From: Luteimonas rhizosphaerae
Lineage (GTDB): Bacteria; Pseudomonadota; Gammaproteobacteria; Xanthomonadales; Xanthomonadaceae
Length of the DNA: 64,000 nucleotides
NCBI RefSeq assembly: GCF_002849595.1
Contig: NZ_NRQR01000008.1
Span: 124,001 to 188,000, forward strand
Reading direction: 5' to 3'
Of the stretch, positions 42,336 to 52,378 are shown one piece after another. Position 1 is the first letter of the stretch; each line of letters begins with the position of its first letter. The notes beneath the pieces were generated by a model that saw only the letters and a program-made list of their open reading frames with translations, ran no database searches and was not told where the DNA came from. The position numbers and the translations under genes were made by a program.

Positions 42336-44051
42336 ATGGCCCTCGTCGACTCCCGTCAGCATCAGATGTTCCCGGTCCTGGACGCCGCCCAGCTGGCGAC
42401 CGCGCGCCGCTTCGCCAGCGGGCCGCCACGGACCTGCCGCGCCGGCGAGGTGCTGTTCGACGTCGGCGACCGCGACGCGCCGGTGTGGCTGGTGCTCGAG
42501 GGCGCGATCGATGTCGTGCGGCGCGACGGCCTGGGCCACGAGAAGCCGATCACCACGCAGGGCGTGGGCCAGTTCACCGGCGAGGTCAGCCAGCTGGCCG
42601 GGCGCGCATCGCTCGCGGCCGGGCGTGCCGCCGCGTCCGGATGCACGGCGGTGCCGATCGATGCGCCGCACTTGCGCGCGCTGGTGGTCGGCGCGGCGGA
42701 ACTGGGCGAGATCGTGATGCGGGCGCTGATCCTGCGACGGGTCGGCCTGATCGAAGCCGACGCCTCGGGGTCGGTGCTGGTCGGCGATCCGGGCGAGGCC
42801 CATCTCACCGCGCTGCAGGGCTTCCTCACCCGCAACGGCTATCCGAACACGCTGATCGATGCGCACGGCGATGCGGAAGGACGCGAGATCGTCGAGCGGC
42901 TCGGCATCCAGCCCGGCGACCTGCCGCTGATGATCTGCCCGAACGGACAGGTGCTCAAACGGCCCGGCAATGCCGAGGCCGCCGCGTGTCTGGGCATGAC
43001 GCCGGAGCTGGATCCCGGGGTGCTGCACGACGTGGCGATCGTCGGCGCCGGCCCGGCCGGGCTCGCCGCTGCCGTCTACGCGGCGTCCGAAGGCCTGTCG
43101 GTGCTGGTGCTGGACCAGCGGGCCATCGGCGGCCAGGCCGGCGCCTCGGCGCGGATCGAGAACTACCTCGGCTTTCCGACCGGCATTTCCGGCCAGGCGC
43201 TGGCGGGCCGCGCCTACAACCAGGCGCTGAAGTTCGGCGCCGAACTCGCGATTCCGCTGGAAGTGGAAAGGCTCGCCTGCGGCGGTGGCGAGGGCGGGGA
43301 CTGCGCGGGCGCAGCGCCGCACGTGCTGCATCTGACCTCGGGCGAGGCGGTGCGCGCGCGGACGGTGGTCATCGCATCGGGCGCACGCTACCGGCGGCCG
43401 GACATCGAGAACCTCGCCCTGTTCGAAGGCGCCGGCGTGTCGTACTGGGCGTCGCCGGTCGAAGCGCGGCTGTGCGAAGGCGAGGAGGTCGCGTTGATCG
43501 GCGGCGGCAACTCGGCCGGGCAGGCGGTCGTGTTCCTCGCGCCGAAAGTGAAGACACTGCATCTCGTCGTGCGCGGCGCCGGCCTGGAGGCTTCGATGTC
43601 GCGTTATCTGATCGACCGCATCGCGGCGCTGCCCAACGTGGTGCTGCACACGCGCACCGAACTGGTGACGCTGGAGGGCGATGCGGAGCAGGGCCTGATC
43701 GGCGGCACGTATCGCCATCGCGATACCGGCGACACGCATCACTGCGATCTGCGGCACGTGTTCCTGTTCGTCGGCGCGGATCCGAACACCGGCTGGCTGA
43801 CCGACTGCGTGGCGCTGGATCATGCCGGCTTCGTGACCACCGGCATCGACGGCGCGGCCCCGGGCCGTTCGACGTCGCTGCAGACCGATCGTCCCGGCGT
43901 CTACGCGATCGGCGATGTGCGCGCGGGCTCGGTCAAGCGCGTCGCGGCCGCGGTCGGCGAAGGCGCGGCCGTCGTCGCGCAGATCCACCAGTACCTCGCC
44001 GCCGCGGACGAACCCGCGCGCGCCGCCACCCCGGAAACGGAGCCCGCCTGA
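42336..44051 (+). CDS. FAD-dependent thioredoxin-reductase-like protein with N-terminal cyclic-nucleotide-binding domain
   Basis: 571 residues in three parts. Residues ~10-130 are a cyclic-nucleotide-binding-like beta-roll (CRAGEVLFDVGDRDAPVWLV). Residues ~145-215 look like a glutaredoxin/thioredoxin-like fold without its CxxC (TALQGFLTRNGYPNTLID, LPLMICPNGQVL). From ~225 is a TrxR-type FAD/NAD(P) module: VAIVGAGPAGLAAAVYAASE, GGQAGASARIENYLGFP, ALIGGGNSAGQA and VYAIGDVRAGSVKR. The usual redox CATC after GVSY is replaced by WASPVEARLC, so it cannot act as an ordinary thioredoxin reductase. It ends TGATG with a UBP zinc-finger gene, a recurring pair. Confidence 0.9.
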   Translation: MALVDSRQHQMFPVLDAAQLATARRFASGPPRTCRAGEVLFDVGDRDAPVWLVLEGAIDVVRRDGLGHEKPITTQGVGQFTGEVSQLAGRASLAAGRAAASGCTAVPIDAPHLRALVVGAAELGEIVMRALILRRVGLIEADASGSVLVGDPGEAHLTALQGFLTRNGYPNTLIDAHGDAEGREIVERLGIQPGDLPLMICPNGQVLKRPGNAEAAACLGMTPELDPGVLHDVAIVGAGPAGLAAAVYAASEGLSVLVLDQRAIGGQAGASARIENYLGFPTGISGQALAGRAYNQALKFGAELAIPLEVERLACGGGEGGDCAGAAPHVLHLTSGEAVRARTVVIASGARYRRPDIENLALFEGAGVSYWASPVEARLCEGEEVALIGGGNSAGQAVVFLAPKVKTLHLVVRGAGLEASMSRYLIDRIAALPNVVLHTRTELVTLEGDAEQGLIGGTYRHRDTGDTHHCDLRHVFLFVGADPNTGWLTDCVALDHAGFVTTGIDGAAPGRSTSLQTDRPGVYAIGDVRAGSVKRVAAAVGEGAAVVAQIHQYLAAADEPARAATPETEPA

Positions 44052-44356
44052 TGGCCGACGCCTGCCGTCATCTCGCCACGATCGCGACGGTCGTGCCCAG
44101 CGCACGCGGCTGCGAAGAATGCCTCGCGATCGACAGCCCCTGGGTGCATCTGCGCCTGTGCCGCAGCTGCGGCCACGTCGGCTGTTGCGACGATTCGCCG
44201 AACCGGCACGCCACCGCGCACCACCACGCGACCGGCCACCCGATCATCGAGGGCTACGATCCGCCCGAGGGCTGGGGCTGGTGCTATGTCGACGAGGTCG
44301 AAGTCGATCTGCCGGACCAGACCCCGCAACGCGGACCGATTCCGCGCTACGTGTAG
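44051..44356 (+). CDS. UBP-type zinc finger protein
   Basis: 101-residue protein made almost wholly of a zf-UBP domain, a zinc-binding fold that in eukaryotes recognises the free C-terminus of ubiquitin. The ligands are visible in CRHLATI, CEECLAID, CRSCGHVGCCDDSPNRHATAH (split here) and HHHATGHP. Bacteria lack ubiquitin, so the target is unknown. The start codon overlaps the stop of the upstream reductase-like gene, and the two are probably translated as a unit. Confidence 0.9.
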   Translation: MADACRHLATIATVVPSARGCEECLAIDSPWVHLRLCRSCGHVGCCDDSPNRHATAHHHATGHPIIEGYDPPEGWGWCYVDEVEVDLPDQTPQRGPIPRYV

Positions 44357-44382
44357 GCCCGTTTGGTGCTCGCCGGGCTGCC

Positions 44383-44450
44383 GGTAGGCGCGCGCTCGCG
44401 CGCAACCGGGACCTGCGCGGAAGCCCATCGCGCGCGAGCGCGCTCCTACA
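44383..44450. repeat. 68-bp hairpin repeat, same family as 20898
   Basis: Arms GGTAGGCGCGCGCTCG and CGAGCGCGCTCCTACA around a loop (accgggacctgcgcggaagc) that is clearly homologous to the loop of the 20.9-kb copies, so arms and loop move as one element. Confidence 0.85.
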
Positions 44451-44684
44451 AACGACATCCAGCCTTCGGATACGTCGTACCTCGAATGCGCTCACACGCG
44501 ACGCGCAGGGAATGCCGGGCGGCGGCACGCCCGCTCGCGCTGATTCACGAGGCGACGCGTGTGAGACGCCCGTCCCCGGAGGAGCGCGCTCGCGCGCGAT
44601 GGCGTTCCGCGCAACACCCGCTCGCGCGTGATGCCCGCTTACAGACTGCGGATCCACGCGCCCGCATCGTCGACAAGCGCCCGC

Positions 44685-44717
44685 AAAAAAAAGGCGGGCC
44701 CCGCAATGAGGCCCGCC
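44685..44717 (-). terminator. Rho-independent terminator of paoABC
   Basis: On the minus strand GGCGGGCC / GGCCCGCC with a 9-nt loop followed by eight T (44685-44692 read in reverse). It lies 22 bp after the paoC stop. Confidence 0.92.
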
Positions 44718-44738
44718 GCGTGTGCACGTCCCGTTCGA

Positions 44739-46940
44739 TCAGGCGATGTCGGGCAGTCCGTCCAGCAGCTTCTCGAGCGTGATCGGGTACTCGCGTACGC
44801 GCACGCCGGTGGCGTTGTGGATCGCATTGGCGATCGCGGCCGGCACGCCGCACAGGCCGAGTTCGCCGACGCCCTTGGCCTTCATCGGCGAGCTGTCGGC
44901 ATCAGTCTCGTCCAGGAACACGACCTCCTGCTCCGGGATGTCGGCATGCACCGGCACCTCGTAGCCCGCGAGATCGTGATTGACGAAGAAGCCCATGGTC
45001 TCGTCGACGGCCAGCTCTTCGCTGAGCGCGGCACCCACACCCATTGTCATCGCACCGATCATCTGGCTGCGCGCCTGCTTCGGGTTGAGGATGCGGCCCG
45101 CCGCGGCGACCGACAGCATCCGGCGGACGCGGGTCTCGCCGGTGTGCATGTCGACGCCGACTTCGGCGAAGTGCGCGGCGAAGGTTGCGAGTTGCTTCTG
45201 CTTGTCGAGATCGCCGAATTCGATCGCGTCCTCGACGACGAGCTGGCCGTCGCCCGCGGCGTCGGCGAGCGACACCGATCTGCCGCTCGCGCTGACCTTG
45301 CCGTCGGCGAACTCCGCGGTGGCGGGATCGAGTTCCAGCTTGGTCGCCACGACCTCACGCAGCTTCATGCAGGCCGCATAGACGCCGGCCGTCGCGCTGT
45401 TGGCGCCCCATTGGCCGCCGGAACCGGCGGAGACGGGGAAGTCGGAATCGCCGAGTTTCACGTCGATCGCCTCGATGGGCAGGCCCAGCACCTCGGCGGC
45501 GGTCTGCGCGATGATCGTGTAGGTGCCGGTGCCGATGTCGGTCATGTCGGTTTCGACCGTGACGCGGCCATCGCCGTGCAGTCGCACGCGCGCACCGGAC
45601 TTCATCACCGGCGCGCCGCGGAACCCGGCCGCCATGCCCATGCCGACCAGCCAGCGACCGTCGCGCACGCTGCCGCTGGCCTTGCGTTCGTCCCAGCCGA
45701 ACCGCTCCGCACCCTGGCGCAGGCACTCGACGAACTGGCGCTGCGAGAACGGACGCTCCGGCTTTTCGGGATCGACCTGGGTGTCGTTGCGGATGCGGAA
45801 CTCGACCGGATCCATGCCGAGTTTCTCGGCCATCTCGTCCATCGCGATTTCCAGCGCCATCATGCCGGGCGTTTCGCCGGGCGCGCGCATCGCGTTGCCT
45901 TCGGGCAGGTCCAGCGTGGCCAGACGCATCTTGGTCATGCGGTGTGCGCCGGCGTAGAGCAGGCGGGTCTGCTGCACGGCCACTTCGGGGCCGCCGCCTT
46001 CCAGGTCGCCGGACCAGCTCTCGTGACCCATCGCCGTGATCGTGCCGTCGCGGTTCGCGCCGATGCGGATGCGTTGCTCGGTGGCCGGACGATGCGTCGT
46101 GTTGTTGGCGATCAGCGGGCGCTGCAGCGCGACCTTGACCGGGCGCTTGGCCGCTTTCGCGCCGAGCGCGGCGAGCACCGCGTCCGAGCGCACGAACAGC
46201 TTGCCGCCGAAACCGCCGCCGATGTACGGCGAGACCAGGCGCACCTTGTCCGGTGCGATGCCGAGCGTGCGCGCGACGTCGCCCTTGCCCCAGGCGATCA
46301 TCTGGTTCGACGTCCAGATCGTGACCTTGTCGCCATCCCACGCGGCCAGCGACGCCATCGGCTCCATCATCGCGTGCGACTGGTCGGGCGTGGTGTACAT
46401 CTCGTCCAGCGTGACCTCGGCCGACGCGAACGCTGCATCGAAATCGCCGACCGCCGAATCGGCCGGCGTGTCGCCGCCCTCGGGCTTGATCGCATTGGCC
46501 TTCTCGCGCTGCAGCGAGAAGCGGCCGCGCTGCCGGGTGTAATCGACGCGCACCAGACCCGCCGCCGCGCGCGCCTGCTCGAAGGTCTCGGCGACGACGA
46601 GCGCGATGGCCTGGTGGTAATGCTGGATCTCGGGGCCGCCGAGCAGCTTTGCGGTGTTCATGCGGCCCTTGCCGAGCTCGCCCGCGTTCTGCGCGGTGAC
46701 CACGGCGAGCACGCCCGGCGCGCGTTCCGCTGCGGACGTGTCGATGGCGGCGATGCGGCCCTTGGCGATGCCGGCGCCGATGACGTGGCCGTAGGCCGCG
46801 CGCTCGGTGGCGTCGTGCCATTCGTAGGCATAGGTCGCGGTGCCGGTAACCTTGTGCGGGCCGTCGATGCGGTCGAGCGGCTGGCCGACCACGCGCATGC
46901 GGTCGACGGGGTTCTGGCCGGCGGGCGTATCGAACTTCAT
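44739..46940 (-). CDS. paoC: Aldehyde oxidoreductase, molybdenum-binding subunit PaoC
   Basis: 733-residue large subunit of the periplasmic molybdenum-flavoprotein PaoABC, which oxidises aromatic aldehydes to acids; E. coli PaoC is 732 residues. Molybdopterin-cytosine-dinucleotide-binding motifs include [17 protein letters not shown], the [14 protein letters not shown] region and [12 protein letters not shown]. The C-terminal GVGELGLCG contains the catalytic Glu that deprotonates the Mo-OH. Overlaps paoB by 4 bp. No chaperone gene (paoD/xdhC-like) follows within the window. Confidence 0.94.
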   Translation of the reverse strand: MKFDTPAGQNPVDRMRVVGQPLDRIDGPHKVTGTATYAYEWHDATERAAYGHVIGAGIAKGRIAAIDTSAAERAPGVLAVVTAQNAGELGKGRMNTAKLLGGPEIQHYHQAIALVVAETFEQARAAAGLVRVDYTRQRGRFSLQREKANAIKPEGGDTPADSAVGDFDAAFASAEVTLDEMYTTPDQSHAMMEPMASLAAWDGDKVTIWTSNQMIAWGKGDVARTLGIAPDKVRLVSPYIGGGFGGKLFVRSDAVLAALGAKAAKRPVKVALQRPLIANNTTHRPATEQRIRIGANRDGTITAMGHESWSGDLEGGGPEVAVQQTRLLYAGAHRMTKMRLATLDLPEGNAMRAPGETPGMMALEIAMDEMAEKLGMDPVEFRIRNDTQVDPEKPERPFSQRQFVECLRQGAERFGWDERKASGSVRDGRWLVGMGMAAGFRGAPVMKSGARVRLHGDGRVTVETDMTDIGTGTYTIIAQTAAEVLGLPIEAIDVKLGDSDFPVSAGSGGQWGANSATAGVYAACMKLREVVATKLELDPATAEFADGKVSASGRSVSLADAAGDGQLVVEDAIEFGDLDKQKQLATFAAHFAEVGVDMHTGETRVRRMLSVAAAGRILNPKQARSQMIGAMTMGVGAALSEELAVDETMGFFVNHDLAGYEVPVHADIPEQEVVFLDETDADSSPMKAKGVGELGLCGVPAAIANAIHNATGVRVREYPITLEKLLDGLPDIA

Positions 46941-47896
46941 GACGTGGCCTCCTGGGCTTCGACCAGCGCGGCGGCGATGGTGCGCTCGGCGAGCTTCAGC
47001 TTGAAACGGTTGTCGTCGGTCGGCGCGGCGCCTTCGAACAGGCGCGCCGCGACCGCCTTGGCGCCACGCGGCATCTCGGCATCTGCCTCGGCCCGGCGCC
47101 AGGGCTCGGGTGCGACACCGCCGACGGCGATGCGGCCGCTGCCATCCGGTTGCACGATGGCCGCAACCGACACCAGCGCGAAGGCATAGGACGCGCGGTC
47201 GCGCACCTTGCGGTAGACATGGCGTCCGCCGACGGGCGGCGGCAGCACGACGGCCGTGATCAGTTCACCGGGCTGCAGCACCGTTTCGCGCTGCGGGGTG
47301 TTGCCCGGCGCGAGGTAGAACGCGTCGAGCGCAATGCGGCGGGTCTGGCCGTCGGGCGCCACGGTTTCGACGACGGCATCGAGCACGCGCATCGCGACGG
47401 CCATGTCGCCCGGATGCGTGGCGATGCACTCGCGACTGCCGCCGATGACGGCGAGCTGGCGGCTGTAGCCGTCCAGCGCGCCGCACCCGCTGCCCGGCAG
47501 GCGCTTGTTGCAGGCCTGGGCGGTGTCGTAGAAGTAGGGACAGCGCGTGCGCTGCAGCAGGTTGCCGGCCGTCGTCGCGCGGTTGCGCAGCTGGCCGGAC
47601 GCGCCCGCGAGCAGGGCGCGCGACAGCACCGGATAGTCGCGGCGCACGCGCTCGTCGGCAGCGAGATCCGTGTTGCGGACCAGTGCACCGATGCGCAGGC
47701 CGCCGTCGTCGGTCTTCTCGATCGTGTCGAGCGACAGGCCGTTGACGTCGATCAGATGCGCCGGTGTCTCGATCTCCAGCTTCATCAGATCCAGCAGATT
47801 GGTGCCGCCCGCGATGAACTTCGCGCCGGGCGTGCGCGCAGCGGCGGCCGCGGCGGCTGCCGGCGACTCGGCGCGTTCGAATCCGAAGGCCTTCAT
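46937..47896 (-). CDS. paoB: Aldehyde oxidoreductase, FAD subunit PaoB
   Basis: 319-residue FAD-binding subunit (E. coli PaoB is 318). The pyrophosphate-binding motif is [14 protein letters not shown] near 27. [19 protein letters not shown] followed by [16 protein letters not shown] supplies the cysteines of the extra 4Fe-4S cluster that distinguishes PaoB-type subunits from xanthine dehydrogenase. Overlaps paoA at 47893-47896 (ATGA). Confidence 0.93.
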   Translation of the reverse strand: MKAFGFERAESPAAAAAAAARTPGAKFIAGGTNLLDLMKLEIETPAHLIDVNGLSLDTIEKTDDGGLRIGALVRNTDLAADERVRRDYPVLSRALLAGASGQLRNRATTAGNLLQRTRCPYFYDTAQACNKRLPGSGCGALDGYSRQLAVIGGSRECIATHPGDMAVAMRVLDAVVETVAPDGQTRRIALDAFYLAPGNTPQRETVLQPGELITAVVLPPPVGGRHVYRKVRDRASYAFALVSVAAIVQPDGSGRIAVGGVAPEPWRRAEADAEMPRGAKAVAARLFEGAAPTDDNRFKLKLAERTIAAALVEAQEATS

Positions 47897-48543
47897 GCGC
47901 GTGCTCCCGACGTGCGCGAGCCGGCCACGTCCTCGATCGCGTCGAGGATGTTGGCGTAGGCGCCGCAGCGGCACAGGTTGCCGCTCATGCGTTCGCGGAT
48001 TTCCTCGCCGCTCAGCGCGGGCTTCGCGCCGAGATCGGCGGTGACGTGGCTGGGGATGCCGTCGCGGATCTCGCCGAGCACCGCGACTGCAGAGCAGATC
48101 TGGCCCGGCGTGCAGTAGCCGCACTGGTAGCCGTCGTGCTTGACGAAGGCCGCCTGCATCGGGTGCAGCTTGTCCGGCGTGCCGAGGCCTTCGATGGTCG
48201 TGACCTTCGCGCCGTCCTGCATCACCGCGAGGGTGAGGCAGGTATTGATGCGGCGGCCATCGACGATCGCCGTGCAGGCGCCGCACTGGCCGTGGTCGCA
48301 GCCCTTCTTGGTGCCGGTGAGCTGCAGATCCTCGCGCAGCAGATCGAGCAGGGTGGTGCGGGTATCGACCTCGCGCTCGACGCGCTGGCCGTTGACCTCG
48401 AGGGTCACGCGCTGGGTCACCGGCGCGCGGGCCGGTGCGGGGGCGGATGCGACGTCGGCGGCCTTCGCCATGCCGGGCATCGCCACGGCACCGGCCGATG
48501 CGGCGCCGGCTTTCAACAGTTCCCGTCGGGACAGGGGGGGCAT
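47893..48543 (-). CDS. paoA: Aldehyde oxidoreductase, 2Fe-2S subunit PaoA (Tat-exported)
   Basis: 216 residues. The N-terminus carries a twin-arginine signal ([15 protein letters not shown]), which carries the assembled PaoABC complex to the periplasm. The first 2Fe-2S site is [11 protein letters not shown]...INTC, the second QCGYCTPGQ...[12 protein letters not shown] 48543 is favoured over the in-frame ATG 6 bp upstream because the Shine-Dalgarno AAGAGGA is then at proper spacing. Gene order A-B-C on the minus strand with 4-bp overlaps shows a single operon. Confidence 0.93.
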   Translation of the reverse strand: MPPLSRRELLKAGAASAGAVAMPGMAKAADVASAPAPARAPVTQRVTLEVNGQRVEREVDTRTTLLDLLREDLQLTGTKKGCDHGQCGACTAIVDGRRINTCLTLAVMQDGAKVTTIEGLGTPDKLHPMQAAFVKHDGYQCGYCTPGQICSAVAVLGEIRDGIPSHVTADLGAKPALSGEEIRERMSGNLCRCGAYANILDAIEDVAGSRTSGARA

Positions 48544-48916
48544 GGGCATTCCTCTTGGCTGGCGGAAAACGCGTGGCTGGCGAAGGTGGTGCGGCCGTTG
48601 GGCACAAGCACCGGGCCTGATCATGCGCCCTGATACGTGTCCATCGGGTCAAGGTTGGCGACGTGCGGCCTGGGCAGGGCGCCGGACCAGCGCGTTCCAG
48701 CCGATCCGGGGGCGCCGCGCGATCTGTCGATCGCCCGAGACAGCACCGCCGATGCGCGGAAATCCGGCTGCGTCGATGCGCCCGCCCCAGGGAGCCATGC
48801 CGGTCGGCAGTTGAGCGTGCGCGCGCCAGCGTCGAGAATCGGGGACCGGTCGCGGGGCGCCGGTGCATCGGCTGCCGGTGTCCGCGGCCCGCGTCATTTC
48901 CCGAAGGAGCTCCGCA
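48544..48916. other. 373-bp divergent region between paoA and the DUF885 gene
   Basis: GC-rich, no repeat element, no gene that I can support. Promoters for both sides must lie here but I cannot pick them. Confidence 0.5.
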
Positions 48917-50713
48917 ATGCCCATCGCGCCGCGTCGTGCCACGACGCGCTCGCTGCTCGCCCTGTCGCTGGCCGTCGCCATCGGCGCCGCGTCGCCCGTC
49001 CTGGCCCAGGACGCGCCGGCCGCCACCATCGCGCCGCCTGCGAACGCCGCGGAATCCGCGCTGCGCACCCTCTATACCGACGAGTGGGAATGGCGCCAGG
49101 CCGAATTCGACCGGGTCAAGGTCGACGGCCGCTGGCAGGCCGGCGACAGCATGCCCTCGGTGACGCCCGAGGCGATGGACCGGCGCGCCGCGTATGCGCG
49201 GAAGACGCTCGAGGCGCTGGACGCGATCGACACGGCGCAGCTGGGCCGCGAGGAACGCATCAACGCGGCCGTGTTCCGCGCCTCGCTGGAGAGCCGGATC
49301 AACGACGCGCAGTGGCGGACCTACGAGGCGCCCTTCAACAGCGACAGCTTCTTCTGGGGCGGCATCAATCCGAGCCGGCCGTTCCAGACCGAGGCCGACT
49401 GGCGCCGCTTCATCGCGCGTCTCGGCGACGTGCCGCGCTACTTCGACGAGCAGATCGCCAACATGGAGCGCGGCCTGGCGCGTGGCTGGAGCGTGCCGCG
49501 GGCGACGCTGGAAGGTCGCGACGCGACCCTGGTGCCCTACGTCGGCACGGGCGAGGACAACCCGCTGCTGGCGACGTTCGACACCATCCCCACGACGATC
49601 CCCGACGCCGTGCGCACGCAACTGCGCGACGAGGGACGCCGCGTGGTGCTGGAGCGCGCGGTGCCGGCCTACAACAAACTGCTGACCTTCCTGCGCACCG
49701 AGTACCTGCCGCGCACGCGGACCAGCATCGCCGCCCGCGATCTGCCCGAAGGCCGCGCGTTCTACCAGTCGCAGATCCGCGAATACGTGACCCGCGACAT
49801 GACCGCGCGCGAGGTCCACGACATCGGCCTCGCCAACGTGGCGCGCATCACCGCGGAAATGGAGCAGGTCAAGACGCGCGCCGGGTTCGACGGCACGCTG
49901 GCCGAGTTCATCGAATTCCTGCGCACCGACCCGCAGTTCTACGCGAAGACCCCGCACGAACTGCTGTCGCACGCGGCCTGGATCGCCAAGAAGATCGACG
50001 GGCAGCTGCAGTACGTGGTCACCACGCTGCCGCGGTACCGCTTCACGATCCTGCCGGTCGCCGACGACATCGCGCCGATCTACACCTCGGGCCGCGGCGG
50101 GCTGGACGCGTGCTGGTTCAACACCTACGACCTCCCGTCGCGGCCGCTGTACAACCTGCCGTCGCTGGTCGCGCACGAGTGCGCGCCGGGCCACAGCTTC
50201 CAGGCCGCGCTGGCACTCGAAGCGCCGGCGCGCCCCGACTTCCGCCAGCAGACCTATTTTTCGGGCTACGGCGAAGGCTGGGGCCTGTACACCGAGTGGC
50301 TCGGCACGCGGATGGGCCTGTACGAGACGCCGTACGAGGATTTCGGCCGGCTGACCTTCGAGATGTGGCGCGCGGCGCGACTGGTCATCGATACGGGCCT
50401 GCACGAATACGGCTGGACGCGCGACCAGGCGATCGACTACCTGGCCAGCCACACCGCCCTGGCGCGCCACGACGTGGTGACCGAAGTCGACCGCTACATC
50501 TCTTGGCCCGGCCAGGCGCTGTCGTACTACATCGGCTACCGCACGATGCGCGACCTGCGCGCCGAAGCGGAACGCGAACTCGGCGACCGCTTCGACCAGC
50601 GGCCGTTCCACGACACCATCCTCAATCTGGGCTCGGTGCCGCTGCCGGTGCTGGAGTCGGAAGTGCGCGCCTTCATCGCCGCCGAAAAGGCCAAGCCCGC
50701 CACGGAGGGCTGA
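48917..50713 (+). CDS. DUF885 family protein (predicted zinc carboxypeptidase-like)
   Basis: 598 residues with a Sec signal peptide (residues 1-30, cut after PVLAQ). The DUF885 core shows the metal-site-like [10 protein letters not shown] around 416 and the downstream [13 protein letters not shown], a Glu-bearing gluzincin arrangement, plus [13 protein letters not shown] near 525. DUF885 proteins are predicted metallopeptidases with little biochemical work. A good Shine-Dalgarno (AAGGAG, 48903-48908) supports ATG 48917. Exported lipid-free protein, so probably periplasmic. Confidence 0.92.
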   Translation: MPIAPRRATTRSLLALSLAVAIGAASPVLAQDAPAATIAPPANAAESALRTLYTDEWEWRQAEFDRVKVDGRWQAGDSMPSVTPEAMDRRAAYARKTLEALDAIDTAQLGREERINAAVFRASLESRINDAQWRTYEAPFNSDSFFWGGINPSRPFQTEADWRRFIARLGDVPRYFDEQIANMERGLARGWSVPRATLEGRDATLVPYVGTGEDNPLLATFDTIPTTIPDAVRTQLRDEGRRVVLERAVPAYNKLLTFLRTEYLPRTRTSIAARDLPEGRAFYQSQIREYVTRDMTAREVHDIGLANVARITAEMEQVKTRAGFDGTLAEFIEFLRTDPQFYAKTPHELLSHAAWIAKKIDGQLQYVVTTLPRYRFTILPVADDIAPIYTSGRGGLDACWFNTYDLPSRPLYNLPSLVAHECAPGHSFQAALALEAPARPDFRQQTYFSGYGEGWGLYTEWLGTRMGLYETPYEDFGRLTFEMWRAARLVIDTGLHEYGWTRDQAIDYLASHTALARHDVVTEVDRYISWPGQALSYYIGYRTMRDLRAEAERELGDRFDQRPFHDTILNLGSVPLPVLESEVRAFIAAEKAKPATEG

Positions 50714-50761
50714 GCCGCGCCGGGCCGGACTGCGCGGGACGTCGCGCGCCGGCCCCGGCCT

Positions 50762-51220
50762 TCATCCCGCGCGCAGGGTCTTCTCCATCCGCGCGTGGTC
50801 CTTGCGGTAACGCGCCGCCAGTCGCTGCTTCTCGGCGTCGCCGAGCAGCTTGCCCGAGACCTGGAAGAACTTGCGTTCTTCCTCGCGCAGGTGGTGATGG
50901 ACCTTCTCCGAGAGCTTCTTCGCGGTCGCCATCCAGCCGCGGCCGTTGTGGTCGGTGGTCTGCAGGGCCTCGACCAGTTCGTCCATCTCGTGGTGTTCGT
51001 GCAAGGCATGACGCGACGCATCGAGTCCGGCGTCGTGCATCAGGATCGGCGCGTAGAGGAACCGTTCTTCGGCGGCGGCGTGCGCGGCGAGTTCGATGCG
51101 CAGCTCGGTGAACAGGTCGATCCGGCGCTCGCTGTGGGCGGGCGCGCGCAGGAGCTTGCGGCACAGCGAGCGCTGGCGTTCATGGCTTTCGCGCAGGGCG
51201 TCGTAGATGGTCTCGGGCAT
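50762..51220 (-). CDS. Hemerythrin HHE-domain protein
   Basis: 152-residue four-helix protein. Candidate di-iron ligands are in ESHERQRS (H13 region), AAHAAAEERFLY (His and Glu), HEHHEMDEL and KVHHHLREEERKFF. Bacterial HHE proteins store or sense O2/NO or repair iron-sulfur proteins. The convergent DUF885 gene ends 49 bp away. Start ATG at 51218-51220. Confidence 0.9.
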   Translation of the reverse strand: MPETIYDALRESHERQRSLCRKLLRAPAHSERRIDLFTELRIELAAHAAAEERFLYAPILMHDAGLDASRHALHEHHEMDELVEALQTTDHNGRGWMATAKKLSEKVHHHLREEERKFFQVSGKLLGDAEKQRLAARYRKDHARMEKTLRAG

Positions 51221-51408
51221 GGCGGCTTCCGTTGGCGGTTGGCTGGACGGGACCGCGGCACGCTAAGCGGGGCCGGGTGCAGACGGCGTATGGACGCCGC
51301 GCGCGGGACACCGTGACCCGCGACCGCAGTTGAGCGGCGCCGCGCTTGCACCGAGAATCGCGCATCGGCCGCGCACGTCGCGGACTTCTCTCCCCCCGAG
51401 GACGTGAC

Positions 51409-52206
51409 ATGCAGGATCTCCGCGTTTCCATCGTCCAGGGCGCGACGCGCTGGCACGATCCCGCCGGCAACCGCGCGTATTACGCGGAGCTGATCGCACC
51501 ACTGCACGGCACGACCGATCTTGTCGTCCTGCCCGAGACCTTTACCAGCGGCTTCAGCAACGACGCCATCGACCGCGCGGAAGACATGGACGGGCCGACG
51601 GTCGCCTGGATCCGCGAGCAGGCCCGGGCGCTGGACGCGGCCGTGACCGGCAGCGTCCAGCTGAAGACCGGGGCGGGCGTGTTCAACCGCATGCTGTGGG
51701 CGACGCCGGACGGCGGCCTGCAGCATTACGACAAGCGCCATCTGTTCCGTTACGCGAACGAGCACAAGCGCTATGCCGCCGGGCGCGAGCGCCTGACGGT
51801 GGACTGGCGCGGCTGGCGGATCAATCCGCAAGTCTGTTACGACCTGCGCTTCCCGGTGTTCTGCCGCAACCGCTACGACGTCGAGCGGCCCGGGGCGCTG
51901 GATTTCGACCTGCAGCTGTTCGTCGCGAACTGGCCGGCGGCGCGGGCGTATGCGTGGAAGACGCTGCTGCGCGCGCGCGCGATCGAGAACCTCAGCTACG
52001 TCGTCGGCGTGAACCGCGTCGGCACCGACGGCAACGGCCTGGGCTACGCCGGCGACAGCGCCGCGATCGATTTCCTCGGACAGCCGGTCAGCGAGTGCCG
52101 GGACGCGGAAGTCGTGTCGACGACGACGTTGCAGGCGGGCCTGCTGGCCGAGCACCGCGCCGCGTTCCCGGCGATGCTGGATGCGGACCGCTTCGAGATC
52201 CGCTGA
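51409..52206 (+). CDS. Carbon-nitrogen hydrolase, omega-amidase (YafV/Nit2) type
   Basis: 265-residue nitrilase-superfamily enzyme. The Glu-Lys-Cys triad is visible: LPETFTSGF (Glu43), YDKRHLFRYANE (Lys ~109) and QVCYDLRFPVFCRN (Cys ~144). The second Cys in the RFPVFCRN segment and ANWPAARAYAWKTLLRARAIEN are typical of omega-amidases, which hydrolyse alpha-ketoglutaramate and alpha-ketosuccinamate. Start ATG 51409. It stands alone, divergent from the hemerythrin. Confidence 0.93.
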   Translation: MQDLRVSIVQGATRWHDPAGNRAYYAELIAPLHGTTDLVVLPETFTSGFSNDAIDRAEDMDGPTVAWIREQARALDAAVTGSVQLKTGAGVFNRMLWATPDGGLQHYDKRHLFRYANEHKRYAAGRERLTVDWRGWRINPQVCYDLRFPVFCRNRYDVERPGALDFDLQLFVANWPAARAYAWKTLLRARAIENLSYVVGVNRVGTDGNGLGYAGDSAAIDFLGQPVSECRDAEVVSTTTLQAGLLAEHRAAFPAMLDADRFEIR

Positions 52207-52378
52207 CGCGGGACCGGTCGCCGCAGACGGGGTGCCATGGGCCTGGAGGGACGCGTTCCGGCAGGCGCAGTCCGCTCGAGCGCGCTGCAGGTGCGCGATG
52301 ACGTTGCAGGCGCACGCTCGCGCGATCGCTGTTTCGAACCAGGCGCGCGCCTGCCGCGCGCCACACCCGCCGGCGGGC

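Larger units (their letters stand above)
44357..44738. other. 382-bp intergenic region with repeats
   Basis: Holds one complete hairpin repeat (44383-44450), one single arm (about 44577-44603, ggaggagcgcgctcgcgcgc) and the paoC terminator. No gene. Confidence 0.6.

Noticed and set aside
46937-50611. Open frame of about 1220 codons on the minus strand spanning paoB and the region opposite DUF885
   Set aside because: Only the parts corresponding to paoA and paoB are real; the rest is antisense to the DUF885 gene and has shadow composition.
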